Source: Actinopolymorpha cephalotaxi (lineage in GTDB: Bacteria > Actinomycetota > Actinomycetes > Propionibacteriales > Actinopolymorphaceae). From it: a DNA stretch of 64,000 nt. Under the pieces are notes generated by a model. The model had not been told where the DNA came from, ran no database searches, and saw only the letters and a program-made list of their open reading frames with translations. This document shows positions 7,726 through 17,313 of the stretch, piece after piece (the first letter of the stretch is position 1; every line of letters begins with the position of its first letter). Made by a program: the position numbers and the translations under genes. Where the stretch lies: the NCBI RefSeq assembly GCF_013408535.1, contig NZ_JACBZA010000001.1:1240001-1304000 (forward strand), given 5' to 3'.

Positions 7726-10700
7726 TTGGCACGCGGGACAGTGGGCGCGGGTTGGCAGTTCTGGATCGACCGGGGCGGCACGTTCACCGACGTGGTGGCC
7801 CGCACCCCCACCGGTGCGCTGGTCACGCACAAGCTGCTCTCCGACGATCCCGCCCGCTACGCCGACGCCGCGGTGGCCGGCGTCAGAGCACTGCTTGACC
7901 GGGCCGGTGAGGCAGCGGGTGCGCGGCCGACCGGCGAGGCGATCGAGTCGGTACGCATGGGCACCACCGTCGCCACCAACGCGCTGCTCGAACGCCGCGG
8001 CGAGCGCACCGCGCTGGTGATCACGCAGGGGTTCGCCGATGCGCTGCGGATCGGCTACCAGAACCGCCCGCGCATCTTCGACCGGCACATCGTGCTGCCG
8101 GACATGCTGTTCGAGCGGGTCGTCGAGGTCGCCGAACGCGTCGCCGCCGACGGCACCGTCCTGCGTCAACCCGACCTTGACACGCTGGAGGAGCAGCTGC
8201 GCGAGGTGTACGCCGACGGCATCCGCGCCGTCGCGGTGGTCTGTCTGCACAGCTACCTCCACCCCGCCCACGAGCGACAGATCGGCGAGCTGGCCGAGCG
8301 GATCGGCTTCCCGCAGGTGTCGCTGTCCAGCGAGGCCAGCCCGTTGATGCGGGTGGTGCCGCGCGGTGACACCACGGTGGTGGACGCCTACCTGTCGCCG
8401 GTGCTGCGGCGCTACGTCGAGCACGTGGCCGACGAGCTGTCCGGCGTACGCCTGATGTTCATGCAGTCCAACGGCGGGCTGGCCGAGGCGGGGCACTTCC
8501 GCGGCAAGGACGCCATCCTGTCCGGACCGGCGGGCGGGATCGTCGGCATGGTGCGGATGTCGCGGCTGGCCGGGTTCGACAAGGTGATCGGCTTCGACAT
8601 GGGCGGGACTTCCACCGACGTCTCGCACTACGCCGGTGCGTACGAACGCGTCTTCGACACCCAGGTGGCGGGGGTGCGGCTGCGCGCGCCGATGCTCGAC
8701 ATCCACACCGTCGCGGCCGGCGGCGGGTCGATCCTGCACTTCGACGGCAGCCGTTACCGCGTCGGGCCCGGCTCCGCGGGCGCCGACCCCGGGCCGGCCT
8801 GTTACCGGGGTGGCGGCCCGCTCACCGTCACCGACGCCAACGTGATGCTCGGCCGGGTGCAGCCGGCGTACTTCCCGCACGTCTTCGGCGCCGGCGGCGA
8901 CCAGCCGCTGGACGTCTCGGTGGTGCGATCCGGGTTCGCCGACCTGGCCGAGCGGATCGCCGCCGACACCGGTGACGACCGGACACCGGAGCAGGTCGCC
9001 GCCGGCTTCGTGGCGATCGCGGTCGCCAACATGGCCAACGCGGTGAAGAAGATCTCGGTGCAGAAGGGGCACGACGTCACCGAGTACGCCCTCACCACGT
9101 TCGGCGGCGCGGGCGGCCAGCACGCCTGCGCGGTGGCCGACGCCCTCGGCATCCGCACGGTGCTGGTGCCGCCGATGGCCGGCGTACTCTCCGCGCTCGG
9201 CATCGGCCTGGCCGACACCACCACCATGCGCGAGCAGTCCGTGGAGTGCGGGCTGGACGCGGACGGCCTGAAGCGGGTCGAGGCGGTGGCCGACGACCTC
9301 GCCCGCACCGCGCGCGAGGAACTCCTCGCCGAGGAGGTGCCGGCCGAACGTATCGACGTGGTCCGCCGGGCGCACCTGCGTTACGACGGAACCGACACCG
9401 CCGTGCCGGTGACGCTGGCCGAGCCGGCCGACCCGGCCGCGATGGTGGCGGAGTACGAGGAGGCCTACCGGCGTACGTACTCCTTCCTGATGGACCGGCC
9501 GCTGGTCGTGGAGGCGGTGTCGGTCGAGGCGGTCGGCGCCACCGTTCCGCCCGACCTGGACGCGCTCGCTCCCGCCGGCCCGGGCGCGGACGCGGCGGCC
9601 GGGGAGCCGACCGTACGCATGTACGCCGGTGACGGCTGGCACGACGTACCCCTCCTCCGCCGCGACCGGCTCCCCGCCGGCGCCACCGTCACCGGACCGG
9701 CGATCGTCACCGAGGCCAACTCCACCACGGTGGTCGAGCCCGGCTGGGCGGCGACCGTCGCCCCCACCGGCCACCTGCGGATCGAGCGGGTCAGCGCCCG
9801 TGCCGACGTGGAGAACGTCGGCACCGACGTGGACCCGGTGCTGCTGGAGATCTTCAACAACCTCTTCATGTCGATCGCGGAGCAGATGGGCGCCCGGCTG
9901 TCCTCGACCGCGCAGTCGGTGAACATCAAGGAGCGGCTGGACTTCTCCTGCGCGTTGTTCGACCCCGACGGCAACCTAATCGCCAACGCGCCGCACATGC
10001 CGGTGCACCTCGGCTCGATGGGCGCGAGCGTGCAGGAGGTGATCCGCCGGCGGGGTTCGGCGATGAAGCGCGGCGACGTCTACGCGGTCAACGACCCTTA
10101 CCACGGCGGCACCCACCTGCCGGACGTGACCGTGGTGACGCCGGTGTACGACGAGGCAGGGGAGAAGCTGCTGTTCTTCGTCGCCTCCCGCGGTCACCAC
10201 GCCGAGATCGGCGGCCTCACCCCCGGATCGATGCCGGCCACCAGCCGATCGGTCGAGGAGGAGGGCGTGCTGTTCGACAACTGGCTGCTGGTGGAGAACT
10301 CCCGGCTGCGCGAGGAGGAGACACGGCGGCTGCTCGCCGAGGCGGCGTACCCGTCCCGCAACCCCGACACCAACCTCGCCGACCTCCGCGCCCAGATCGC
10401 CGCCAGTGAGAAGGGCGTGGAGGAGGTCGGGAAGATGATCGACCACTTCGGGCTGGACGTCGTACAGGCGTACATGCGGCACGTGCAGGACAACGCCGAG
10501 GAGGCGGTCCGCCGGGTCGTCGCCACCCTGGAGGGCGGGTCGTACAGCTACGAGCTGGACTCCGGCGCCCGGATCGAGGTGCGGGTCGAGGTGGACCGCG
10601 CCGCGCGTACCGCCACCATCGACTTCACCGGCACCTCGGCCCAGCTCGACACGAACTTCAACGCGCCGGCGTCGGTGGCGACCGCGGCCGTGCTGTACGT

Positions 10701-11367
10701 CTTCCGCACCCTGGTCGACGACGACATCCCGCTCAACGACGGGTGCCTGCGCCCGCTGCGCATCGTCGTACCCGAGGGCAGCATGCTCGCGCCGAGGTTC
10801 CCGGCGGCGGTGGTCGCGGGCAACGTGGAGACCTCGCAGGCGGTGACCGGTGCGCTGTACGCCGCGCTCGGCGTGCAGGCGGAGGGCTCGGGGACGATGA
10901 ACAACGTGACGTTCGGCAACGAGCGGCACCAGTACTACGAGACGGTGGCGTCCGGGTCGGGAGCGGGCGACGGCTTCGACGGTGCGGCCGTGGTGCAGAC
11001 GCACATGACCAACTCCCGGCTGACCGACCCCGAGGTGCTGGAGTGGCGGCTGCCGGTGCTGCTGGAGAGCTTCACGATCCGGCGGGGGAGCGGCGGTGCG
11101 GGCCGCTGGCGCGGCGGTGACGGTGCGGTGCGCCGGCTGCGGTTCCTGGAGCCGGCGACGGTGAGCACACTGTCCGGCCACCGCCGCGTTCCGCCGTACG
11201 GCATGGCCGGTGGGCAGCCCGGCGCGCTCGGCCACAACCGGATCGAACGCGCCGACGGCACGGTCGTGGAGCTGGCCGGCGCCGACTCCGCCGAGGTGGG
11301 TACCGGCGACGTGCTGGTCGTGGAGACACCGGGCGGCGGGGGGTACGGGCCGGTTGGTCCCGCCTGA
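7726..11367 (+). CDS. hydantoinase A/B fusion, 5-oxoprolinase-like ATP-dependent amidohydrolase
   Basis: 1213 residues joining what are two subunits in many bacteria. The HyuA-like half (about 1-690) starts with the ATP-binding [10 protein letters not shown] segment, then [14 protein letters not shown], a long barrel with FMQSNGGL and GPAGGIVGM, and [13 protein letters not shown]. The HyuB-like half (about 700-1213) has [36 protein letters not shown] and a C-terminal GGGGYG. The family cleaves cyclic amides such as 5-oxoproline, hydantoins or N-methylhydantoin, usually with ATP. The length resembles the fused eukaryotic 5-oxoprolinase. The TTG start at 7726 has AGGGAG 4 bases upstream; GTG at 7741 is the alternative. 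The substrate is not determinable here, though a gamma-glutamyltranspeptidase lies 6 kb away. Confidence 0.88.
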   Translation: MARGTVGAGWQFWIDRGGTFTDVVARTPTGALVTHKLLSDDPARYADAAVAGVRALLDRAGEAAGARPTGEAIESVRMGTTVATNALLERRGERTALVITQGFADALRIGYQNRPRIFDRHIVLPDMLFERVVEVAERVAADGTVLRQPDLDTLEEQLREVYADGIRAVAVVCLHSYLHPAHERQIGELAERIGFPQVSLSSEASPLMRVVPRGDTTVVDAYLSPVLRRYVEHVADELSGVRLMFMQSNGGLAEAGHFRGKDAILSGPAGGIVGMVRMSRLAGFDKVIGFDMGGTSTDVSHYAGAYERVFDTQVAGVRLRAPMLDIHTVAAGGGSILHFDGSRYRVGPGSAGADPGPACYRGGGPLTVTDANVMLGRVQPAYFPHVFGAGGDQPLDVSVVRSGFADLAERIAADTGDDRTPEQVAAGFVAIAVANMANAVKKISVQKGHDVTEYALTTFGGAGGQHACAVADALGIRTVLVPPMAGVLSALGIGLADTTTMREQSVECGLDADGLKRVEAVADDLARTAREELLAEEVPAERIDVVRRAHLRYDGTDTAVPVTLAEPADPAAMVAEYEEAYRRTYSFLMDRPLVVEAVSVEAVGATVPPDLDALAPAGPGADAAAGEPTVRMYAGDGWHDVPLLRRDRLPAGATVTGPAIVTEANSTTVVEPGWAATVAPTGHLRIERVSARADVENVGTDVDPVLLEIFNNLFMSIAEQMGARLSSTAQSVNIKERLDFSCALFDPDGNLIANAPHMPVHLGSMGASVQEVIRRRGSAMKRGDVYAVNDPYHGGTHLPDVTVVTPVYDEAGEKLLFFVASRGHHAEIGGLTPGSMPATSRSVEEEGVLFDNWLLVENSRLREEETRRLLAEAAYPSRNPDTNLADLRAQIAASEKGVEEVGKMIDHFGLDVVQAYMRHVQDNAEEAVRRVVATLEGGSYSYELDSGARIEVRVEVDRAARTATIDFTGTSAQLDTNFNAPASVATAAVLYVFRTLVDDDIPLNDGCLRPLRIVVPEGSMLAPRFPAAVVAGNVETSQAVTGALYAALGVQAEGSGTMNNVTFGNERHQYYETVASGSGAGDGFDGAAVVQTHMTNSRLTDPEVLEWRLPVLLESFTIRRGSGGAGRWRGGDGAVRRLRFLEPATVSTLSGHRRVPPYGMAGGQPGALGHNRIERADGTVVELAGADSAEVGTGDVLVVETPGGGGYGPVGPA

Positions 11368-11418
11368 CCTGTCTGGTCCGGTTGGCCCGGTTGGTGGCGC
11401 GGGTCCGGCTGGTCCGGT
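11365..11418 (+). repeat. degenerate 9-bp tandem repeat starting at the hydantoinase stop codon
   Basis: From the TGA stop onward the sequence falls into six 9-base units: TGACCTGTC, TGGTCCGGT, TGGCCCGGT, TGGTGGCGC, GGGTCCGGC, TGGTCCGGT. A weaker continuation runs to about 11440. No coding potential or strong hairpin is evident. It resembles the stop-anchored repeats at 27841 and 44431. Confidence 0.6.
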
Positions 11419-11468
11419 TCGTTCCGGCTGATCGGCCCGGCCCGCACACGGAAGGTGTGCGACCTACC

Positions 11469-12446
11469 ATGTCCGGCGTGCTGCATCTGCGGGTGACCTC
11501 ACCGTCGGAGCGAACCGAGAAGGCCGTCGCGCTCCTCGAGGACTGCGTCGGCGTCGCCAACCTCGCGGTGGTGCCGGGCGCGTCGATCCGGCCCCCCGGC
11601 GACCTGGTGTTCGCCGACATCGCCCGCGAGTCCGTCGAGGGGGTGCTCGGTGGCCTGCGCGACCTCGGCCTGGAGGCCGACGGGACGATCGCGATGGAGG
11701 TCGTCGACACCGCGATCTCCGAAGCTGCCGAACGCGCCGAGCGCGCCGCGCCGGGCGAGGGCGCGGACGCGGTCATCTGGGAGGAGGTCGTACGCCGTAC
11801 CTCCGACGACGCCGCGCTGTCGTGGACGTTCCTGTCGTTCCTCTTCCTCGCCACCGCTCTCGCCGCGATCGCGGTCGTGCTCGACTCCTCGATCCTGGTG
11901 ATCGGCGCGATGGTGGTGGGGCCGGAGTTCGTCGCGCTGGCCGCGATCGCGGTCGGCATCGTGCACCAGCGGGCGGGCCTGCTGCGCCGGGGTTTGTTCA
12001 CGCTGGGCGCCGGCTTCGCGGTGGCGATCGCGGGCACCACGGTGCTGTGCCTGGTCGCGCGGGCCGCGGGCTGGATCACCCTCGCGCAGATCGATCGGCC
12101 GAGACCGCTGACCGGGTTCATCTGGACCCCGGACAGGTGGTCGTTCGTGGTGGCGTTCATCGCCGGGATCGCCGGCGTGCTGTCTCTGACCGCCTCGAAG
12201 TCCGGCACCCTCGTCGGGGTGTTCATCTCGGTCACCACCGTGCCCGCGGCCGGCAACCTCGCCGCGGCGCTGGCGCTCGGTGACCTGGCCGAGATGGCCG
12301 GCTCGGCGGCCCAGCTCGGAATCAACATGGGTGCCATCGTGCTGGCCGGGGTGGCGACCCTGATGCTGCAGAAGGCGGTGGGCAGACCGGGCGGACAGGA
12401 TCGGATCCGACGGCTGAGGGACGCGCGGCGTACGTCCAGCCGATGA
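11469..12446 (+). CDS. DUF389 family membrane protein
   Basis: 325 residues. A soluble N-terminal region (about 1-115) is followed by several hydrophobic helices between about 118 and 318. The core WTFLSFLFLATALAAI, then VLDSSILVIGAMVVGPEF and the late SVTTVPAAGNLAAALALG and QLGINMGAIVLAG are DUF389 hallmarks. The function of the family is not established. The ATG at 11469 was chosen because the encoded LHLRVTSPSERTEKAVALL opening matches the family; the frame extends 29 codons further through the upstream repeat region, which I take as non-coding. It converges on a TetR gene. Confidence 0.85.
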   Translation: MSGVLHLRVTSPSERTEKAVALLEDCVGVANLAVVPGASIRPPGDLVFADIARESVEGVLGGLRDLGLEADGTIAMEVVDTAISEAAERAERAAPGEGADAVIWEEVVRRTSDDAALSWTFLSFLFLATALAAIAVVLDSSILVIGAMVVGPEFVALAAIAVGIVHQRAGLLRRGLFTLGAGFAVAIAGTTVLCLVARAAGWITLAQIDRPRPLTGFIWTPDRWSFVVAFIAGIAGVLSLTASKSGTLVGVFISVTTVPAAGNLAAALALGDLAEMAGSAAQLGINMGAIVLAGVATLMLQKAVGRPGGQDRIRRLRDARRTSSR

Positions 12447-12489
12447 TCTCGCCGATCGTCGTCCGGATCGGAAACGATCACCCGCGTGG

Positions 12490-13122
12490 TCAGGCGGTCG
12501 GGGTGTCCAGCGACTGGCCGAAGCCGCGGACGAGGGCGTCGAGACCGGCCTCGAACTCGTGGTCCGGGCCGAGGACGGCAACGTCGGCCGCGAGTTTCGC
12601 CAGGTGCAGGGCGTCCTTGTCGGTCCGTTCGGCGGGGAGGTTGATCGAGGTGCCGTCGCGGGCCGTCTGTTGTTCGAGGGCGGCGCCGATGGTGTAGCGG
12701 GAGACGGCGATGAAGACCAGGATCGCGTCCGGGCCCGCGAAACCGCTGCGTTCGAGCAGGGCGACCTGGGCGATCGAGTTGTCGACGTTCGGACTTCGGG
12801 GGCCGCCCGTCGCGATCAGGCGGGCACCGTCGCGGACCGAGAGCATGGCACGGCGCAGGCTGCGAGCGTTCCTGACCAGGAAGTCCTGCCAGGGCTCCTG
12901 GTCGCGGGGAAGGCGGTCGGTGTGCCAGCGGTCGAGCACCTCCGCCGCGACGTCCGCGAGCAGGTCGACCTTGCTGTCCACGTGGCGATAGAGGGCCGGT
13001 TGGCGCACTCCGAGACGCGCCGCGATCGTCCGCAGGGACAGGGCGTCGAGGCCTCGCTCGTCGAGCACCTCGATCGCTGCCGACACGATCGCGGCGCGGT
13101 CGATGCGCTTGGGGTGCGGCAT
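12490..13122 (-). CDS. TetR family transcriptional regulator (TetR_C_1 type)
   Basis: 210 residues. The DNA-binding domain covers about 1-55: [18 protein letters not shown], then [21 protein letters not shown] as helix-turn-helix, then [15 protein letters not shown]. The effector domain resembles that of the tetracycline repressor, with [14 protein letters not shown] and [16 protein letters not shown]. The ATG at 13122 lies 6 bases after a TACCGT -10-like box (13134-13129), so the transcript is probably leaderless; this argues against the longer frame reaching 13290. It is divergent from proS with a 154-base gap. Its target is unknown; the adjacent DUF389 gene converges on it and is not in the same operon. 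Confidence 0.92.
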   Translation of the reverse strand: MPHPKRIDRAAIVSAAIEVLDERGLDALSLRTIAARLGVRQPALYRHVDSKVDLLADVAAEVLDRWHTDRLPRDQEPWQDFLVRNARSLRRAMLSVRDGARLIATGGPRSPNVDNSIAQVALLERSGFAGPDAILVFIAVSRYTIGAALEQQTARDGTSINLPAERTDKDALHLAKLAADVAVLGPDHEFEAGLDALVRGFGQSLDTPTA

Positions 13123-13276
13123 GGTGAGACGGTACCCACACCCCGCGAGGCCGGACGCTCCTGCGCGGCGGGAGCCCGGACCGAGGGCGGGTCCGGCCGC
13201 GTCCAGCCGGTATTCTCGGCCCGGTCCCGGCGGTGTGACGACGCCGCCCCGTCCCCCGCCATCGGAGGAGATCCCC

Positions 13277-15046
13277 GTGATCCTGCGCATGTCGACGTTG
13301 TTCCTGCGTACGCTGCGCGAGGATCCGGCCGACGCGGAGGTCCCGAGCCACCGGCTTCTCGTCCGCGCGGGCTACATCCGCCGGGTCGCCCCGGGCATCT
13401 ACTCCTGGCTGCCGCTGGGCTGGCGCACCTACCTCAACGTCGAGCGGATCGTCCGGGAGGAGATGGACGCCGCGGGGTTCCAGGAGGTCCACTTCCCGGC
13501 CCTGCTGCCCCGTGAGCCGTACGAACGCACCGGCCGGTGGACCGACTACGGCGACGACATCTTCCGGCTCAAGGACCGCAAGGGCAACGACTACCTCCTC
13601 GGCCCCACCCACGAGGAGATGTTCACCCTGCTGGTGAAGGACCTCTTCTCCTCCTACAAGGACCTCCCGCTGTCGATCTACCAGATCCAGTGGAAGTACC
13701 GCGACGAGCCGCGTCCGCGGGCGGGCATCCTGCGGGGCCGGGAGTTCGCGATGAAGGACTCCTACTCCTTCGACGTCGACGACGCCGGGCTGGAACGCTC
13801 CTACCACCGGCACCGTGAGGCCTACGTCCGTACGTTCGACCGGCTCGGGCTGGACCACGTGATCGTGAAGGCGATGGCCGGGGCGATGGGTGGCTCTCTC
13901 AGCGAGGAGTTCCTGACTCCCACCGAGGTGGGCGAGGACACCTACGTACGCTGCACCTCCTGCGACTACGCGAGCAACACCGAGGCGGTGGAGGTGCCCG
14001 CCACCGACCCGGTGCCCCACGCCGGCCTGCCCGCCGCGCACGTGGAGGACACCCCGGACACCCCGACCATCGAGTCGCTGGTCGCCCTGCTGAACGACCG
14101 GGAGAAACTCCGCCGCGACGACCGTCCCTGGCAGGCGTCCGACACGTTGAAGAACGTCGTCGTGAAGGTCGTCCACCCCGGCGGCGACGCCGAGCTTCTC
14201 GCCGTTGGCGTGCCCGGCGACCGGGAGGTGGACGTGAAGCGGCTGGAGGCGCAGGTCTACCCGGCCACCGTGCAGGCGGCGACCGAGGAGGACTTCGACG
14301 CCCGGCCGGAGCTGGTGCGCGGTTACATCGGACCCGACGCGCTGGGCGCGGACAAGCCGGCAAAGGTTCGCTACCTCGTGGACCCGCGGGTCGCCTCGGG
14401 CACCCGCTGGGTGACCGGCGCCAACGAACCCGGCCGGCACGTGGTCGATCTGGTCGCCGGCCGCGACTTCACCGCGGACGGCACCATCCACGCCGCCGAG
14501 GTGCGCGACGGCGACCCCTGCCCGCGCTGTGGCAGCGAGCTGGCGTCGGCCAAGGGCATGGAGATGGGGCACGTCTTCGCGCTGGGCCGCAAGTTCGCGC
14601 AGGCGCTCGGGCTCACGGTGCTGGACGAGAACGGCAGGCAGGTCGTGGTGACGATGGGTTCCTACGGCATCGGGGTGAGCCGAGCTGTCGCCGCGATCGC
14701 GGAGAAGAACCACGACGCCAAGGGGCTGATCTGGCCCCGCGAGATCAGCCCGGCCGACGTGCACGTCATCGCCACGGGCAAGAACGACGCGCCGTTCGAG
14801 ACCGCCGAGCAGCTCGCGGCCGAGCTGGACGCCCGGGGCATCCGGGTGCTGCTGGACGACCGGCGTGGGGCGAGCCCGGGGGAGAAGTTCAACGACGCCG
14901 ACCTGGTGGGCATCCCCACGATCGTGACCTGCGGCCGGCGGATCGTGGACGGCAAGGTGGAGATCAAGGACCGGCGTACCAGCGAGCGCATCGACCTGCC
15001 GATCGCCGAGGTCGTCGACCACCTCGTGGAGGTCTGCGCCTCCTGA
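13277..15046 (+). CDS. proS: prolyl-tRNA synthetase (bacterial type with insertion/editing domain)
   Basis: 589 residues. It charges tRNA-Pro with proline and, through its insertion domain, can clear mischarged Ala-tRNA-Pro. Class II motif 1 is in the first 80 residues ([21 protein letters not shown]), motif 2 is [17 protein letters not shown], and motif 3 is [15 protein letters not shown]. The editing-type insertion runs from about residue 220 to 400 and includes [16 protein letters not shown]. The anticodon-binding domain is at the C-terminus. A GGAGGAG box 6 bases before the GTG at 13277 fixes the start. The position downstream of the ispG block is conserved in actinomycetes, here with accessory genes inserted. 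Confidence 0.97.
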   Translation: MILRMSTLFLRTLREDPADAEVPSHRLLVRAGYIRRVAPGIYSWLPLGWRTYLNVERIVREEMDAAGFQEVHFPALLPREPYERTGRWTDYGDDIFRLKDRKGNDYLLGPTHEEMFTLLVKDLFSSYKDLPLSIYQIQWKYRDEPRPRAGILRGREFAMKDSYSFDVDDAGLERSYHRHREAYVRTFDRLGLDHVIVKAMAGAMGGSLSEEFLTPTEVGEDTYVRCTSCDYASNTEAVEVPATDPVPHAGLPAAHVEDTPDTPTIESLVALLNDREKLRRDDRPWQASDTLKNVVVKVVHPGGDAELLAVGVPGDREVDVKRLEAQVYPATVQAATEEDFDARPELVRGYIGPDALGADKPAKVRYLVDPRVASGTRWVTGANEPGRHVVDLVAGRDFTADGTIHAAEVRDGDPCPRCGSELASAKGMEMGHVFALGRKFAQALGLTVLDENGRQVVVTMGSYGIGVSRAVAAIAEKNHDAKGLIWPREISPADVHVIATGKNDAPFETAEQLAAELDARGIRVLLDDRRGASPGEKFNDADLVGIPTIVTCGRRIVDGKVEIKDRRTSERIDLPIAEVVDHLVEVCAS

Positions 15047-15049
15047 CCC

Positions 15050-15073
15050 GTGGGCGCCTGAGTGGGCGCCTGA
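15050..15073 (+). repeat. 12-bp tandem duplication after proS
   Basis: GTGGGCGCCTGA occurs twice in tandem (15050-15061 and 15062-15073), starting 4 bases after the proS stop codon. The second copy forms the left arm of the adjacent hairpin. Confidence 0.7.
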
Positions 15074-15087
15074 CCAGTGGGGCGCCC
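15064..15087. terminator. hairpin between convergent proS and AraC genes
   Basis: GGGCGCC at 15064-15070 pairs with GGCGCCC at 15081-15087 across a 10-base loop. It is placed between two convergent genes and lacks a T-tract. The terminator function is inferred. Confidence 0.5.
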
Positions 15088-15116
15088 GTGCCGTCGGCTC
15101 CCGGCCTGCCGTTGGT

Positions 15117-15929
15117 TCAGCCGAGGGGTACGTGGTTGCGGGTGGTCGCCGAGCGTGGCCGGTAGGCCGAGGGCACCAGGCCGGTGAACGCCCGGAACTC
15201 CTTGACGAAGTGCGCCTGGTCGAAGTAGCCGGTGCGGTGGGCGATCTCGGCCCAGTCGACCGGCCGGTCGTGGGGGATCGCTGCCAGCGCCCGCTGGAAA
15301 CGGCGTACCCGGGCGAAGCGTTTCGGTGTCAACCCCACGTTGTCGGTGAACCGCCGGGTGAACGCCCGGCCGGTCAGCCCGCAGTGCTCGGCCACCTGCG
15401 CGACCGGCCGGCCCCGGTGGAGTTCGCCCACCGCGAACGCGAGTCCCGGATCGGCCCGCAGCGGACGAACCGCACGGCGCAGCAGGACCTGTTCCACCAG
15501 GTCCAGCTTCGCCCCCGGCGTCGGCGCCGCCGCCAGTCGTTCGCGGAGGTCGGCGCCCGCGTTCGCACCCCAGAGCACGTCGAGGCCGAGCAGTTGCTCA
15601 CCGGCCCGGCCGGCCGGGCCGGCGAAGAACGCGGCCGCGCCGCCGGGGCGGAACGCCACCCACACCGTTTCCCGCTGGTCGGCGGTGTCGATCACCTGTA
15701 CGTGGGACCGAGGTCCGGACAGCGCGGCCCCGCCGACGAACGTCGCCGGCCGCGCATCGCCGGCTCCGTCGTACACCCGGAACCTGTCCTCGGCCAGGTT
15801 GACCAGCAGCTGCGGGACCCCGGTCGGCAACGCGCGCTCGCGGCCGCTGCCCGCGTTCCCCTCGGCGTACCCGAGGTGACGGACGAACGGCGCGAGCGCC
15901 GCCTGCGGCGTCCGGCTGACGTACTGCAT
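15117..15929 (-). CDS. AraC family transcriptional regulator
   Basis: 270 residues. The C-terminal AraC/XylS domain (about 160-262) has two helix-turn-helix units: PVAQVAEHCGLTGRAFTRRF and WAEIAHRTGYFDQAHFVKEF, followed by the family ending FTGLVPSAYR. The N-terminal domain (YVSRTPQAALAPFVRHLGYAEG and VWVAFRPGGAAAFF) is the DUF6597/cupin-like sensory type. The start codon lies inside a 30-bp palindrome whose centre holds a TAGGCT -10 box 6 bases from the ATG. This implies a leaderless transcript and tight autoregulation. No obvious partner gene is adjacent in the same direction. Confidence 0.92.
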   Translation of the reverse strand: MQYVSRTPQAALAPFVRHLGYAEGNAGSGRERALPTGVPQLLVNLAEDRFRVYDGAGDARPATFVGGAALSGPRSHVQVIDTADQRETVWVAFRPGGAAAFFAGPAGRAGEQLLGLDVLWGANAGADLRERLAAAPTPGAKLDLVEQVLLRRAVRPLRADPGLAFAVGELHRGRPVAQVAEHCGLTGRAFTRRFTDNVGLTPKRFARVRRFQRALAAIPHDRPVDWAEIAHRTGYFDQAHFVKEFRAFTGLVPSAYRPRSATTRNHVPLG

Positions 15930-15955
15930 GCGCCGAGCCTAGGCCCGGCGCATGC
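15926..15955 (-). promoter_or_regulatory. 30-bp palindrome covering the AraC start codon and -10 box
   Basis: GCATGCGCCG (15926-15935) and CGGCGCATGC (15946-15955) are perfect 10-bp inverted arms around a 10-base centre, AGCCTAGGCC. On the minus strand the centre gives TAGGCT as -10 box, and the distal arm contains the ATG. It could act as an autoregulatory operator, or as an mRNA hairpin occluding the start codon. Either role is inference. Confidence 0.6.
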
Positions 15956-15993
15956 GGTAGGTCAGGAGTGCCGTACGCCAGGAGTGCGGTACG

Positions 15994-17121
15994 TCAGCCG
16001 GGCTGGAGCGCCTCCAGCCGCTCGTCGTATCGCCACGCGGGACGCGTGCCGGTCAGGTGGACACCGCCGATCCAGCGGTCCACGCCGTTGAGCTCGGCAT
16101 GGTCGGCCCGGCCCGCGAGCACCTCCCGCCCCGTCGCGGTGAGCACCACCTCGCGGTCGGCGTACGGTCCGTCGTCCGTGGCGCCCGGGCTCACCGCAAG
16201 CAGCGGTTGACGGGCGCCGGCGAGTTCGGCGATGCGGTCGTGGCAGGAGGTGTCGCCGAGGTACGGCCGGCGTTCCCGGCGACGCACCTCCGCGAAGACA
16301 GCGCCCGCCGTGCCCGCGCCGCCCTCGACGGCGAGCAGGATCCGGCGCTGGGTCAGGGAGAGTCCGTCCGAGCGCGCGGGGTACTCCTGCGCCAGCCGCC
16401 CGAACGCCTCCGCGAGGTGACGCAGGACGGGGGAGGAGGATTGTGCGATCCCGGCCAGCCCGGCTGGGTCGGGGGCGGTGAAGGCCGCCCAGGCGGCGAC
16501 CGCGAGCTCGTACGCCTCCGCGGTCAGCGGCAGTTCGTCCCCGCGCAGCCGCAGCAGGTCGGCGGGTGCGAGCTCGCCCAGCCCACCGAAGTGCGCGACG
16601 CCGGGGAACTCGCCTGCCGACACCAGCGACACCGACTCCGGCGGGACCCCGGCCCGGTGCAGTCGGTCGAGCACCTGCACCACCTGCAGTTGGTCGTACA
16701 GATCGGCCTCGAACCACAGCACGACGCGACCCTCGTGCCGGGCGGCCACGGCAGCCAGCGTCGCGTCCCGGGCGTCGAAGTCGGCGCGTACCGCGGCCGG
16801 ATCCAGCCCCCCGCCGGCGATGAAGTCCGCGCGTACGGCGCGCAGTTCGGCGTCGGTGAGCCCGACGGGCACCGGGCCGTCGTGCAGGACGTCCCGCCAC
16901 GGCAGGATCGGCTCGGTGAGGCCGGCCGCCCGCATCACCTCCGCGGCGCAGTCGCCGTTGGTGACGTGCAGCAGGTGCTGTACGTGAGTGGTGTCGCCGG
17001 CCTGCGCGGCCGGCTCGTCGGTGGTCCGGTCGTCCACCTGGGCCCGGGCGGCGGCGTACCGCTCACCCGTCCTTGCCATCCGGGCACGGACACGGCGTTT
17101 GAACGCGGCGTCTCGGGTCAT
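15994..17121 (-). CDS. DUF1835 domain-containing protein
   Basis: 375 residues. It opens with TRDAAFKRRVRARMARTGERYAAAR, a basic N-terminal segment shared by several actinobacterial proteins. The DUF1835 region follows (HLLHVTNGDCAAEVMRAAG, LPWRDVLHDGPVP, VVLWFEADLYDQLQVVQVLDRL). The C-terminal part has LSLTQRRILLAVEGG and a DREVVLTATGREVLAG segment. Family function is unknown. The ATG at 17121 marks the family-like opening; the frame could extend 25 codons upstream through a CxxC-containing stretch, which I consider less likely. It is oriented tandem to the gamma-glutamyltranspeptidase gene, 192 bases downstream of that gene's stop. Confidence 0.82.
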   Translation of the reverse strand: MTRDAAFKRRVRARMARTGERYAAARAQVDDRTTDEPAAQAGDTTHVQHLLHVTNGDCAAEVMRAAGLTEPILPWRDVLHDGPVPVGLTDAELRAVRADFIAGGGLDPAAVRADFDARDATLAAVAARHEGRVVLWFEADLYDQLQVVQVLDRLHRAGVPPESVSLVSAGEFPGVAHFGGLGELAPADLLRLRGDELPLTAEAYELAVAAWAAFTAPDPAGLAGIAQSSSPVLRHLAEAFGRLAQEYPARSDGLSLTQRRILLAVEGGAGTAGAVFAEVRRRERRPYLGDTSCHDRIAELAGARQPLLAVSPGATDDGPYADREVVLTATGREVLAGRADHAELNGVDRWIGGVHLTGTRPAWRYDERLEALQPG

Positions 17122-17313
17122 GTCGAACCTGTCCCTTCGCGCCGTGCCGGCGCCCCCCCAGCGGAGCCGAGCACGACAGCGGTGACAGGTGATCATGCCC
17201 GCTGCCGAGGTCGGTTCCCCTTTGCCTCCCTGGCAGATCCCGCTGGGGTGGATCGCGGAGGTTGGGCGCGGCAGGGCGCCGGGGCCCAGACTAGGCGAGC
17301 GTCCGCGCTCCTG

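Noticed and set aside
11072-15022. Very long antisense frame across DUF389, TetR and proS
   Set aside because: Codon composition is that of a shadow frame and it crosses several well-supported genes on the other strand.
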